Both the position numbers and the translations under genes were made by a program. This document shows positions 12,576-21,979 of a stretch of 64,000 bases of DNA, piece by piece; within the stretch, counting starts at the first letter, position 1, and every line of letters starts with the position of its first letter. The notes beneath the pieces were generated by a model. That model searched no databases. It saw only the letters and a program-made list of their open reading frames with translations, and had not been told where the DNA came from. This DNA is from Symmetrospora coprosmae (Eukaryota; Basidiomycota; Cystobasidiomycetes; Symmetrosporaceae), in the NCBI GenBank assembly GCA_008802785.1, contig VUYT01000015.1:372001-436000 (forward strand), read 5' to 3'.

Positions 12576-14054
12576 ATGGAGCTGATAGATGTCGAGGCTT
12601 TCTTCCAGTTGCTGGCTCCGAAGTCGGCTCCTTACAGAGGTCGCATGCTGTGCGTACTGGGAAAATCGCCGAGAGTCGTCGGAGTCTAGCTTATCGCGTC
12701 CATTGACTCGAGCAGCCGTGGACTTCGCCGCCAAGGCTTTCCCATCAGGTTTGCTTGCGCCGTTCGAGGCTCATGGTTGAATCAGCGAGCTTGACTACTC
12801 CTCCAGCGTTGATCTTAGCAGCGTCTCAAATCTTGGATCTCGTCGCCACTCTGGAGAAGAAGGTCCCCACATTAGCAGCAAGCCAGCCGCAGCCAAGGTG
12901 AGCAACGCTGCCTCGGATGTATCATACAATGCTTATACTGCAACGCGGTCCAGAAGCGTGCCTCCGAGACGCCATCCCAGCAGAAACAGATTGTGAAAAG
13001 GCCAAAGCCGTCACCACATCCAGAAGCGCACATCAGCGCATCAGTACTGTTCAGGAGGGCAAGGTGAAGGAGAAGCAGGAGGTTAGCAATGATGACAGCA
13101 TGGCGGAGAGCAGCGATGCGAGCGAACACTCTAGCGATGAGTCGGAGGCTGGGCGCAAGGCAAGCGATGACAGGCGTGAGGGCGATGAGAGGGGGACCCG
13201 CAGCGCCAGCAACAATCGCAGAGGCGGCGATGTCAGCAGCGACAGCGAGAGCAACAATGCAGACGAGAAGGAGGCGGCGGCGGAGAGGCATAGCGAAAGC
13301 GGCAGCGACAGCAGCAGCGATATCGAGGGCGATGATGAAGGCCAGAAGGAGGAGGCGGTGGAGCGGTTACGCGATAGCGGCAGCGACAGCAGCAGCGAGA
13401 GCGAGAGCGACGACGCAGACCAGAAGGCGGAGGCGGCGGAGAGGCACAGCGATAGCGATAGCGATAGCGACAGCGACAGCAGCAGCGACAGCAGCAGCGA
13501 CAGCGAGAGCGAGGACGCAGACCAGAAGGAGGAGGCGGCGGAGAGGCAGAGCTTGATCGGCAGCGACAATAGCAGCGATGGCGACAGCGACGACGCAGAC
13601 CAGAAGGAGGTGGCGGTGCGGTACACGCCAGAGTGGTCGGCAGCGAGTCCTGAGAGGCGGAGTGAACGCGCCTGCCGGGGCTGACTAGCATTGTTGTCGC
13701 CTCTAGCAGGCGCGACCCATCAAACCCCGTAAACCGTTCCAGTTCTATCAGGCCTCCATGGTGGAGAGCATCAAAATCGATGGCAAGGTGGATGCGCTGA
13801 CCGAGGGTCAGAGGCACGCAACCCTGCTCCAAGCTTGGAGCGTGCTGGATCCGGACGTCAAGACGGTGATTGGCACACAGCCTCGTTGCACACTATGCTG
13901 CCTCCTCCGAAATGGCTGACCGCTTCGCCGGCATGTCCCGCATGTCTCCTCTTTGACTCTTGTTGCACAGTACTACTACAAGCTGCGAGGGCAGGCAATG
14001 AGGAGATACCGCCGCAAGCTGTTTGCCTGGAAGAAGAGGAATGCAGCAGGTTAG
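12576..14054 (+). CDS. Acidic repeat protein with HMG-box-like C-terminus (exon model uncertain)
   Basis: The end is well supported. An exon at 13710-13865 (starting RPIKPRKPFQFYQ) joins in phase to 13971-14054 (YYYKLRGQAMRRYRRKLF). Together they read like one HMG-box fold: KP.K.FQFY..., a tryptophan in the second helix (LLQAWSVLDPDVK), then a basic third helix. Upstream lies a long Ser/Asp/Glu frame (about 13024-13684) carrying the 26-residue repeats listed separately. The 5' part is unsure. An ATG at 12576 opens MELIDVEAFFQLLAPKSAPY, and an alternative ATG at 12773 opens a short exon ending at 12897. Acidic-plus-HMG composition suggests a chromatin or nucleolar protein; that is inference. 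I do not recognise the ortholog. Confidence 0.5.
13259..13612 (+). repeat. Tandem 78-bp coding repeat (Ser/Asp/Glu-rich)
   Basis: Unit starts marked by GCAGACCAGAAGG-like sequence occur near 13259, 13337, 13415, 13517 and 13595. Three spacings are 78 bp (26 codons); one is 102 bp, expanded by 24 bp of GATAGC/GACAGC hexamers. The encoded unit is about ADQKEEAAERHSDSGSDSSS plus an acidic tail. Because all lengths are multiples of three, other frames and the opposite strand also stay open. Confidence 0.85.
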
Positions 14055-14241
14055 AATTTGGAAACGCACGCGCGCCTGTCATGTCGTTCTCGTCAGTCGG
14101 GCAGAATGCCGCATCAGTGTTGGCACGTTGTGGTCCGAATGCAAGGGCTGTTCTCCTGCCGACTCGCTAGAGAAGTACTTCGCACCGTGTCTCTCACCGC
14201 CGCCAACACTTCGCCCATTGCAGCGAACACTGTCAAACATC

Positions 14242-15063
14242 ATGAGCTTCCTGATCCCTGCTGGTGGAGCCTCCGCCCGTCTCGCATCGCAGAGGAGCGC
14301 CTCGCCAGCTTGCCAGCTCTGCGCAAAGGTGAGCTGTAGCGAGGCTTTCAGCGCGACTGGCACAGCGGGGCGCTGAGTTGTAGGCGTGCATCACAGCGCA
14401 CGATGACGAAAGCTCGCACAAAGGCTGTCCCGAGCCTCGAGATTGAGCTCACGGCGGACGTTGAGCGGTTGGGAAGCGCAGGCGACCGCGTCCTCGTCAA
14501 GCCGGGCATGATGCGAAACAACCTCTACCCTAAGCGCAAAGCGCTGTACGTCGTGCGCGGGCGGGCGCTGTCCCTCGACGGGCAGCTCGGTCCCCTGCCA
14601 TCTGCTACCGCAACAACATCCACCGCCTCGACAGCCTCTGCGCCATCAACGTCCGGCATCTCGAGGAGCGTCCAGCTTCAGCTCGACGAAGCGAAGGTCG
14701 CAGAGGAGCTACGGCAGCTCGCGAACAGCCCGGAACCACTCAAGTTCGCACGGCGCACACGAGGACAGGACGTCCTCTATGGCACAGTCACGACGCAAGA
14801 CGTACTCGCGCTGCTGCAGAGCCAGGGGTTGCAGCTGCAAGAGCTGCAGGGCGAGTTTGTGAGCAGGACGGGCGACAGTGAAGCTGTCGACAGGGGAAGA
14901 ATCAAGAAGACGGGGGAGTATATCCGTGAGTCGTGCAAGGTTGATCCAATAGGCTATTGCATCGTATGCTGACTACCGCGCCGGTGCCTCTTTGCCCGCA
15001 GTGAACGTCAAGCTGTCGCGTTCGGAACATACCCTTGCCATTGTAGTCGAGCAGGAGCAGTAG
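14242..15063 (+). CDS. MRPL50: Mitochondrial large-subunit ribosomal protein bL9m
   Basis: Three exons (14242-14328, 14397-14925, 15002-15063) give 225 residues. Exon 1 encodes a typical presequence (MSFLIPAGGASARLASQRSA), rich in Arg, Ser and Ala and lacking acids. Exon 2 carries the bL9 signature: LEIELTADVERLGSAGDRV followed by VKPGMMRNNLYPKRKA. The C-terminal domain has DVLYGTVTTQDVLALL and ends IKKTGEYILNVKLSRSEHT, with the last join split inside a Leu codon. bL9 binds 23S-type rRNA near the L1 stalk; here it would act in mitochondrial translation. The symbol follows the yeast bL9m gene. It runs convergent to ATG15, about 100 bp away. Confidence 0.82.
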
Positions 15064-15162
15064 CAGAGAGACAGTAATCCATACTACTATTGTGACAGAC
15101 AACACTACGCTACACTGTGCCAGCTTCGAGCTAGTCTATCGCGATCGGCCCGGGCATTATCG

Positions 15163-17066
15163 TTACGGAAGCGTGCGACTGAGGGCTCCCAGGAACGACG
15201 TGTTTTGCCCTGGACGATGCCCCTCATAATCGTCAAAGAACTCCCACTTGAAGCAGTCGATACACTTGTGGTCCGTCTTCGGCGGTGGAACATGCGACTT
15301 CTTGCGATCCTTGGTAGGCTGCGTTGGATCTGGCAGCTGCGACGACGTGGTCGATGAGGTCGGGTCTGCAGGCGAGTCCGACTCGTTGCGCCTTCTCCGC
15401 CCCGGCCATGGCCACAGCCAGCTCTTCCGCTCAGCAACAAGCGTCGGCGTCGCTGCCTTCTGCTGGTCGGCCTTTCGCACCGCATTCACGCCCGCTTCCT
15501 CTTCGCTCTCCCCGTCCCAGTTCGCAACGAGCAGCTTGTCGATGACGACGCCGATGCGATGCGTGCGGATGTCGACACTCCAGCCGAGCTTGCCGACTGC
15601 ATCGTACACGATGGACTGGCCCGTGTGGCATTTGGACTCAAGGGCAAAGCCAACCAGGTTGCACGTCGAAAGCGTCCCCGTGCACTGGGAGAGCAAGCAT
15701 AAGGCAGCTTCAGCGCCATGCGGATATCAGTCGCGCAATGATCTCTACTCACCACGCCCTGCGGTATCGGATCCGAATTCGTGTAAACGTGCGTGATGCC
15801 AAAGTCGGGGCGGGAATCTGGATCGCTCCAGTCTGAGCCCGGCGGAAGAGGCAGGTGCAGCCGCTTGGCGGGCAGTAGGTCTCCCGGTGCTTCGAACGTG
15901 ACAGTCGGGATGCCAAAAGTAACGCCCAGGAGCGCTGCCAGCGAGCCGCCGAGGCTGTGCCCCGTCAGCCAGATTTGGCTCCTGGGGTACATGTCGGTGA
16001 TGTTGTTGAAGAGGTCTGTCGCGGTCGGGTAGTAGACTGACTTCTCTATAAGGGCGTCCTCCAAGCAGGTCAGGTTGCAGCGCTGGTCGCCCGACTTGCT
16101 TGATGTCCCGTTATAGCAGTCGCACACGGGGGACCAGGTCCAGTCGATGCGTGCGCAGCAGCACGAGAAGAGCAGGTTGTCGTTGAGCTTGTCGTTCCTC
16201 CCCGTCCTACCTCCTCCGACGAACGCCGATGTGCCTTTGAGGGCAATGACGATCGTCTCATTCGCTGGGCCGGACGAGAAGACGTGCCCTCGGATGCCGT
16301 CCTCCTCCCAGCCGAACGAGGAGGATAGGTTGTACGACGGGCGCGACGTGTCGTTCGACGACAAGTCGTACCATCCTTCGTCCTGCGAGGTCGAGTAGGC
16401 ATTGCTGCTCATCTTGGCGAGCGTGCTCAGGGTGGTCACGTCCGCCACGTCCGGACTTGCCACCTCCACCTGCTCCCACGAGAGCTGCTCTCCAATAGCA
16501 CGCAGGCTCTGGTCTCCTGCGAATTGTGGCATGCTGACTCTTCGAGCGGCCTCGTATACCTCGGAGCGAGCCGGGTGCGATGGCTTCCAGATGGTCTGCC
16601 GCACTGTCCGGATGGGGAACGTCTCGATGGCAGGATAGAGGGCGGCTTTGCTGTCCTCGAAGCTTGCATCTTCACCGCTTAGCTGAGCGCTGGATGCTGA
16701 AGAGGACGACGAGGAAGGTAAAGCGAGCGAGGCATAGCTGGCCTCATCGGCTGGGTCGAACCGGTGCTGCACCCTGAGGCCAGGATGGGAGTGCGTCCCG
16801 AAGTGGACGGCGTGCACCAAGGAGAACGACGATGGGCCGGCCTCCGCTGGAGCAGGCGCTGGCGCTGGAGCTACAAAGGCTATCTGCTGGTACTGATGAC
16901 CGAGCTGCTGAGGTGGTGCTGCAGCTGCGCCTGGCGGGAGCAGGACGGCGAGGGCGATAGCGATGCCAGCCAGCCTTCGCGATGACGACGACGGTGCATC
17001 GCGCTGCGGCGAGGGTGCACAGCTGGCGTTTCGACTGCTGCGCTGGCTGGTCCACCGCAGAATCAT
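15163..17066 (-). CDS. ATG15: Autophagic-body lipase Atg15
   Basis: Two exons (17066-15753, 15684-15163) encode 611 residues. Near the N-terminus a hydrophobic segment (residues 33-52, LAGIAIALAVLLPPGAAAA) is the single type-II membrane anchor that delivers Atg15 through the multivesicular-body route to the vacuole. Asn-linked glycosylation sites (NDTS, NLSS, NETI) are frequent. The lipase-3 nucleophile elbow GHSLGGSLAALLG sits near residue 367. FEAPGDLLPAKRLHLPLPP and THVYTNSDPIPQGV then lead, across the intron, to CTGTLSTCNLVGFALESKCH and KLGWSVDIRTHRI, all hallmarks of Atg15. The near-C-terminal CIDCFKWEF is also conserved. The enzyme breaks down autophagic bodies and lipids in the vacuole. 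Another autophagy gene, ATG14, lies 5 kb away. Confidence 0.9.
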
Positions 17067-17535
17067 CGAGCTACTACTCTAATACTGCGCGTGGATGGGT
17101 CTAAGAGTGGTTCTGAGTGAGAGAAGGGGAGGGTGAGTGGAGAGTGTCTGGGACGGGGCGGAGCCCACTCGGAGGTGGTGGCAAACATCACGGGAGCTCC
17201 AGTGGCGTGGAGACTGCTGCACCAAGTACAGCGAGACAGGACAAGCACAGCAGAGATGTACACGTCCATGGAATGGTTCGCTATAATATCCTCAGTGCGC
17301 TCGCCTAGTGGAGCCATGCTGTCCCGTCCTCGTCACACGCCTCAACTAACTCCGCTGACGCAGGCAGGGCACGGGGCAACGCCATGAGCGCGACGTCCGG
17401 GACCGACTCTCTCTGCTTTGCTTCGGTACCACAATCACCTCCATATAAGGCATCGCGCTGAGCCAGCTGCATTACACCACCTATCGCCCCCACTCCTCAC
17501 CGCTCGCACCTCTCATCGCAGAGCTCCCTGGCAAG
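17067..17535. other. Divergent intergenic region ATG15/UBC12
   Basis: About 470 bp between two divergent starts. A CATATAAG string lies near 17443, about 90 bp upstream of the UBC12 ATG, and could be a TATA element. No gene seen. Confidence 0.4.
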
Positions 17536-18647
17536 ATGATCAAGGTGCGGCTGTTCCAGCGTGACGCGGGCCTGTCCTGCCAGACCAAGACGGCATGGCA
17601 GCTGCGACAGCGGGGCAGCACCGAGCGTGAGCTAGGCTGATGCATCGCACGACTACTCTCAGATCTGGTCCATGAAGAAGACCGAAGACGCGGCAGCCAA
17701 GAAGAAGCCAAAAACGTCGGCTGCCCAGATCCGCGTCCAGAAAGGTCAGTAGAGAGCGAAGGGCTTCTGGCGTGGCATGCGCAACGTCAAGAGCTGATCT
17801 CCCTCCTCCTTGACCTGTGCCCTCTCCATTATGCTCTGCTGTCCGGCCTGTACCGCCATCTGCCCGCGCAGACTTGACCGAGCTCGACCTCCCATCCACC
17901 ATGACCATCAACTTTCCCGACCCAGCAGACAAGCTGCACTTCGAGCTCGTCATCAAGCCAGATGAAGGTACGGGCGTGCTTTAGGCTCATCGCTCCAGAC
18001 CGCTGTAGCAGCTCCTGGATGGATGCAATGCGAGCGAGAAAAGGCTCTGACGCCACCGCTCTCCCCTCTCTTTCTCCCTCTCGCTCTCTCTGTGCCACTA
18101 CAGGGATGTACAAGGGCGCGGCCTTCAAGTTTACCTTCGTCATTGAGCAAGACTACCCGCACAAGCCGCCAAAAGTCAAGTGTGTGCCAAAGGTGCGCCC
18201 TCGCGATCGCCACCTGCTGCAGCTAGCTTGCGAGTCCTGGCTGACTGTACCTACTCGGCGCCTCAGATCTACCACCCTAATGTCGACCTCGAAGGAAATG
18301 TCTGCCTGAACATCCTGCGTGAAGACTGGAAACCGGTCCTCAATCTGAACAGCGTCACAGTCGGACTCCAATTCCTCTTCCTCGAGCCGAACGCAGACGA
18401 CCCGCTCAACAAGGGTAGGCGACCTTGTGTAATGCGTGCATCTGAAGACCGGAGCATGACTTACTGATAGATACTGTCTCTGCTCCTGCGGGTGTCTTGC
18501 CGTGCTTTGTAATGCTGGTCGTTCCCTACTACAGCCGCCGCCGAGGAACTCCGAAAGGACAGGACAAAGTTCGCAAGAGACGTCAAGAAGAGCCTGGCAG
18601 GAGGATCAGTGTCGGGCGAGTCGTACGACTACGTCATGGTCGCATAG
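17536..18647 (+). CDS. UBC12: NEDD8-conjugating enzyme Ubc12
   Basis: Six exons (17536-17544, 17663-17744, 17872-17967, 18104-18192, 18267-18414, 18535-18647) encode 178 residues. The first coding exon is only nine bases (Met-Ile-Lys); the start is fixed by the MIK(L/I) N-terminus typical of Ubc12, which binds the Nedd8 E1. The UBC fold follows: [31 protein letters not shown], then [20 protein letters not shown] with the active-site Cys near residue 105, and [21 protein letters not shown]. The catalytic region is complete. It transfers Nedd8 (Rub1) to cullins and so activates SCF-type ubiquitin ligases. Confidence 0.92.
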
Positions 18648-19238
18648 GCGATAGCGGTCCCGACGTCTAAAATACAAGAAGCGCGCCCGAAAATGGGCAC
18701 CATTCAAAGCGAGTTCAAGGGACCCGCTCAACCCCACTGCGGGATGGGTGATGCACATCCATGCTCCTACACTGCCGCAAACCTGCACAACCCATCGTCC
18801 CACACCTGCCCGGCTTTCGGTAGAAGAACGGCAGTGAGCGGCAACGCGCCGCTGACATACTCTGTGCATGTTGTAGCAGTACGATATTTGAGATAGATTG
18901 AAGGCCACGAGGATGAGGCAAGCAGGCATGGCAAGTAGATGTGTCGCGTATGAGAGCAGGAAGCAGCACAGTAGCCTGACGTTGACCGGCAAACTTGGAA
19001 GACGGACCGCTTCAAGTTGTACGCCACTCAAGAACAGCACCGACAAGCCTGGATATACAGCTACGATCCTTCGATGACATCCTTTCACATCTGGTATGCC
19101 ACATTCCCATAACCCTCCTGGTTCTGGACGTCTTCTCCCCCGGATGAATCTGACACGGTACTTTTCGCTAGACATGCTCAAGCGAGTCTATCCCACTTTG
19201 CTTTCTTTCCGCAATCCACTACTGATGTTGAAGGTACC
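18648..19238. other. Convergent intergenic region UBC12/HIUase
   Basis: About 590 bp between two 3' ends. Open frames here have no similarity I recognise and no splice-consistent extension. Nothing identified. Confidence 0.4.
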
Positions 19239-19868
19239 TCATGATCCCCGGTAGGTCGTATACGCGTACGGGCTGAGCATAAGAGCGATGTGGTAGTGCT
19301 CCGAAGGTTCCTTGACTTCAAAGACAATCTCGACGAAGGGATAGAAGCTCTCCTGCTCTTTGTTCTGCCAGTACTCGCGCGTGTAGAAGGTGAGCTTGAA
19401 GACGCTGTTCTTCTCAATCTGCGTTCCGGGCAGGAGCAGACTGTTGTTGCGTCCGTCGGCGTCCGTCTCGCTGTGTGTACGTATGAACCAGGGTCAGCTG
19501 ATGCACACAGGAAGACTGTAATGTCACGTATGCGACGAGCACACACCCGCTTGCTACGTGGCTGAAGCCCGTCTGGCTGAGCTGGTCCATCCGAAGCTTG
19601 ATGTTGGCCCCGGGCTTTCCAGCCGTCGAGTCGAGCACTGTGCAGCCAGAAGGGAGCGTGGTTCAGCTCTGGATCAGTACCTTGTGCAAATGTACCAAGG
19701 CATAGCCTGATATAATCTGTTCTGTTTGCAGCTGCACTCACCATGGCACGTAATGGGTGATCTACCCGCCTTGGCTCTGCCGGGCGATAAGGAGGTCACG
19801 GCGCAGATAGAGGGCCCAACGGTGATCGCGAGAAGCGGGAGGAGAGAGAAGGATGGGGTGTTTCGCAT
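19239..19868 (-). CDS. 5-hydroxyisourate hydrolase (transthyretin-related) with N-terminal hydrophobic extension
   Basis: Three exons (19868-19742, 19637-19547, 19470-19239) give 149 residues. The enzyme hydrolyses 5-hydroxyisourate, the product of urate oxidase, in purine breakdown. Diagnostic motifs: SPITCHVLDSTAGKPG (catalytic His near residue 42), ETDADGR, FYPFVEIVFEV, EHYHIALMLSPYAY and the exact C-terminus TTYRGS. Family members usually begin a few residues before PITCHVLD. Here about 35 extra residues precede it, with a hydrophobic core (FSLLPLLAITVGPSICAV) that resembles a signal peptide or anchor. No other in-frame ATG reaches the catalytic His. No PTS1 is present at the C-terminus. 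The ATG lies 14 bp after the stop of the BED-finger gene on the same strand. Confidence 0.85.
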
Positions 19869-19882
19869 CGTCAGCTGCTGTG

Positions 19883-21255
19883 CTAGCCCTGCAGTCGAGT
19901 ATGTGAGTGAACGCACGCCATTGGAAGATTGGGCAGGGCGAAGTACTCGTCCTTGACGCCGCGGATGGCGGCCGTGTTGCCGTTACGTCTGCGCTTGCGG
20001 GTGCTGCTTGGGCCTGGGAGCAGGCCAGACACGTCTCCGTTGGTAAGATCCGCTGTATGTGAGCGTATCGAGAAGGATGAATGGCAGGGGAGAAGGTGTA
20101 AGTCAGAGGTGGCCCTTCGTCATGCTCTCGGCACGTGCCCGCTATCTCTCTTGCCGGAACTCCGACTCACAAGGCGATTCGCCAGTAAGGTCGTACGTGC
20201 TGCTACCGAAGAACAGGCCCGATCCGCTAGGCGGAGGGCGAGAGTCTAGCTCGGGCTGCGCAGTGCCATCTCTGGCAAAGGTACCGGGGTAGGCCGACGA
20301 GCCCGGCACTCCCGTCGGCGGGGCGAAGAGGTAGCTGCTGTCTGCCCTTGCTGCAGCCCCAGGCGCGGGAGGAGGCGAGAAGTTGGCATCGTCCGCGAGC
20401 TCTTTCAGGCGCTTCCTCTCCCGGTCGTCGACATCCTTCTGCGCCTGAGCGGCCGCTACACGCTCCCGCTCGTGGCGCGGGACAGCCCCGCAAGACAGGA
20501 CGTGGGCGCGCATGCGGAAAGCCTTCGGCTGCTCGCAGCGCCAGTGGCACGAACGGCAGGTAGCTGCGCGCTTGCCATTGGCTTCCTCGGTTTCTGCGCA
20601 TCGAGGAAGGCATCGGTCAGTGTGCATATCGCGGCTGGCCTGGCTGCCGGGAGACAACAAAACCCGCTCGCTCACCGGTAAAGAAGGCCCAGATGAAGTC
20701 TTTGGGCCGTCCTCCTCCCTTCTTGTTCTTCCTAGGAGGGTCCTGCCCCGAAGCGCCTGCATTTCGAGCGTTGGTGGACGCGCCGGATCCTCTGGGCTTC
20801 CTGCCTCGCGTGCCTGAGCCTGCTGTTGCTCCCCGGCGAGAGCCGCCATTCGAGGGGACCGCAATGTCACCGCTGCCATCACCCTCCCCATCGTCGTCGT
20901 CCCCATCCTCTTCGTTGTCGTAGGTGTCGAGATTGTCTTCCTCGTCCTCCTCGTCCGGCTGCGGATTGCCCATCAAGGCCGTGCGCGCCGCAAGGTCAAC
21001 CCCACCTCCGTAGGTCGAGGCATTGGGTGCAGGAAGCCCGGCCGATCCGGGATGCTGCTGCTGTTGCTGTTGCTGCTGAGTCTGGTGCAGCTGTGGCGTG
21101 TGGCTGCTGCTGTGCTGGTGCTGAAGCTGGTGATGCGGGTGCGCGTGATGCGATGCCTGCTGCTGCTGCTGGATGGGGCCTCCGCCAGGGTGAGGGTGGG
21201 GCTGAGGCTGCATGTGCGCATGGCGAGGCGAGTAGGGCGTGTTGGCGGACGACAT
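19883..21255 (-). CDS. BED-type zinc-finger protein with poly-Gln/His N-terminus
   Basis: Three exons (21255-20676, 20593-20171, 20052-19883) give 390 residues. The first 90 residues are Gln/His/Pro-rich with CAG-encoded runs. An acidic stretch (PDEEDEEDNLDTYDNEEDG) and a basic Arg/Gly/Lys patch (PPRKNKKGGGRPKD) follow. The finger spans the first splice junction: KDFIWAFFTETEEANG, then ATCRSCHW, then FRMRAHVLSC. This fits the BED pattern of an aromatic start, Cys pair, His and Cys, though only one His is clear before the last Cys. A Lys/Arg/Glu-rich helix comes next. It is likely a DNA-binding regulator; the target is unknown. I see no transposase domain, so it is not an obvious hAT remnant. 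Confidence 0.62.
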
Positions 21256-21979
21256 GGCCGACAAAGCTCTGTGTACTGTACTCGTATGTGTGCACGCCAC
21301 ACCTGCTTCTCCTCCTCACGTGCGGATAGTGCTGCGTGAAGGAGATTGTGCGAAACCCCTGCTCCGTGCAAGGCACAATTGGCCCGAGTCGAAAGGCGAA
21401 GTCGAGCTGCAGTGGCGAAGTCGGAAAAACAAGCGACGGCGGCAACGCCCGATTCGTCCAGCCGGCGCCGCTCCAAGTTGAAGCGATGCGCGCGGCTGCC
21501 GCTTTGGGATGGAGGGAAAAGACGAAAGGCCTACGAGGCAGCGCAGTGGACGTACTGCTCACGACTGTCACATGTCACTACCGTGGACACTCGCTCTCAC
21601 GAGCCTAAGCCGTACTCCCGGTTGCAGAGCCGCCAGGCCGTTCCGCTTTTCGCAGCCACTTCGCCGAATGCTGCAGAAACACGTGTTTTTGATGGACTGT
21701 GCTCAAGAATCTGACAGTCGGCTGCAAATGCTCCCAAGGGTCAGATGCGCATTTCGAGCAGCCCTTTTAGTCGAGCGCTGCGTGCTGAGGTGCTACTATC
21801 GTACGCATAATGGCACCGTATCTGGAGGGCGAGGTCGATGCGTCGTTCGTTGCTGAAGTGAGCATATCTTTACGGAGCACAAACGTAAACTGCCAGCGTC
21901 TCAGAACATGCACTGGACGACGTTGCAATCGGCGTACGCGACGATTCGCTTGCGCATGCCGAAAGTATGCAGGCTGGAG
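21256..21979. other. Intergenic region upstream of the BED-finger gene
   Basis: About 720 bp between the BED-finger start and the ATG14 stop. Probably promoter and 3' UTR sequence. No supported gene. Confidence 0.4.

Noticed and set aside
13051-13626. Long Leu/Ser open frame on the minus strand, and an Arg/Ala frame on the plus strand, over the acidic repeats
   Set aside because: Both are by-products of the 78-bp repeat, whose length is a multiple of three. The Ser/Asp/Glu frame has the composition typical of real fungal acidic proteins.
19883-21255. BED finger as a remnant of a hAT transposase
   Set aside because: No RNase-H-like catalytic domain, dimerisation motif or terminal inverted repeats were found nearby.
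19239-21255. BED-finger and HIUase as one fused protein
   Set aside because: No donor in the last BED exon has the phase needed to enter the HIUase frame at any available acceptor.
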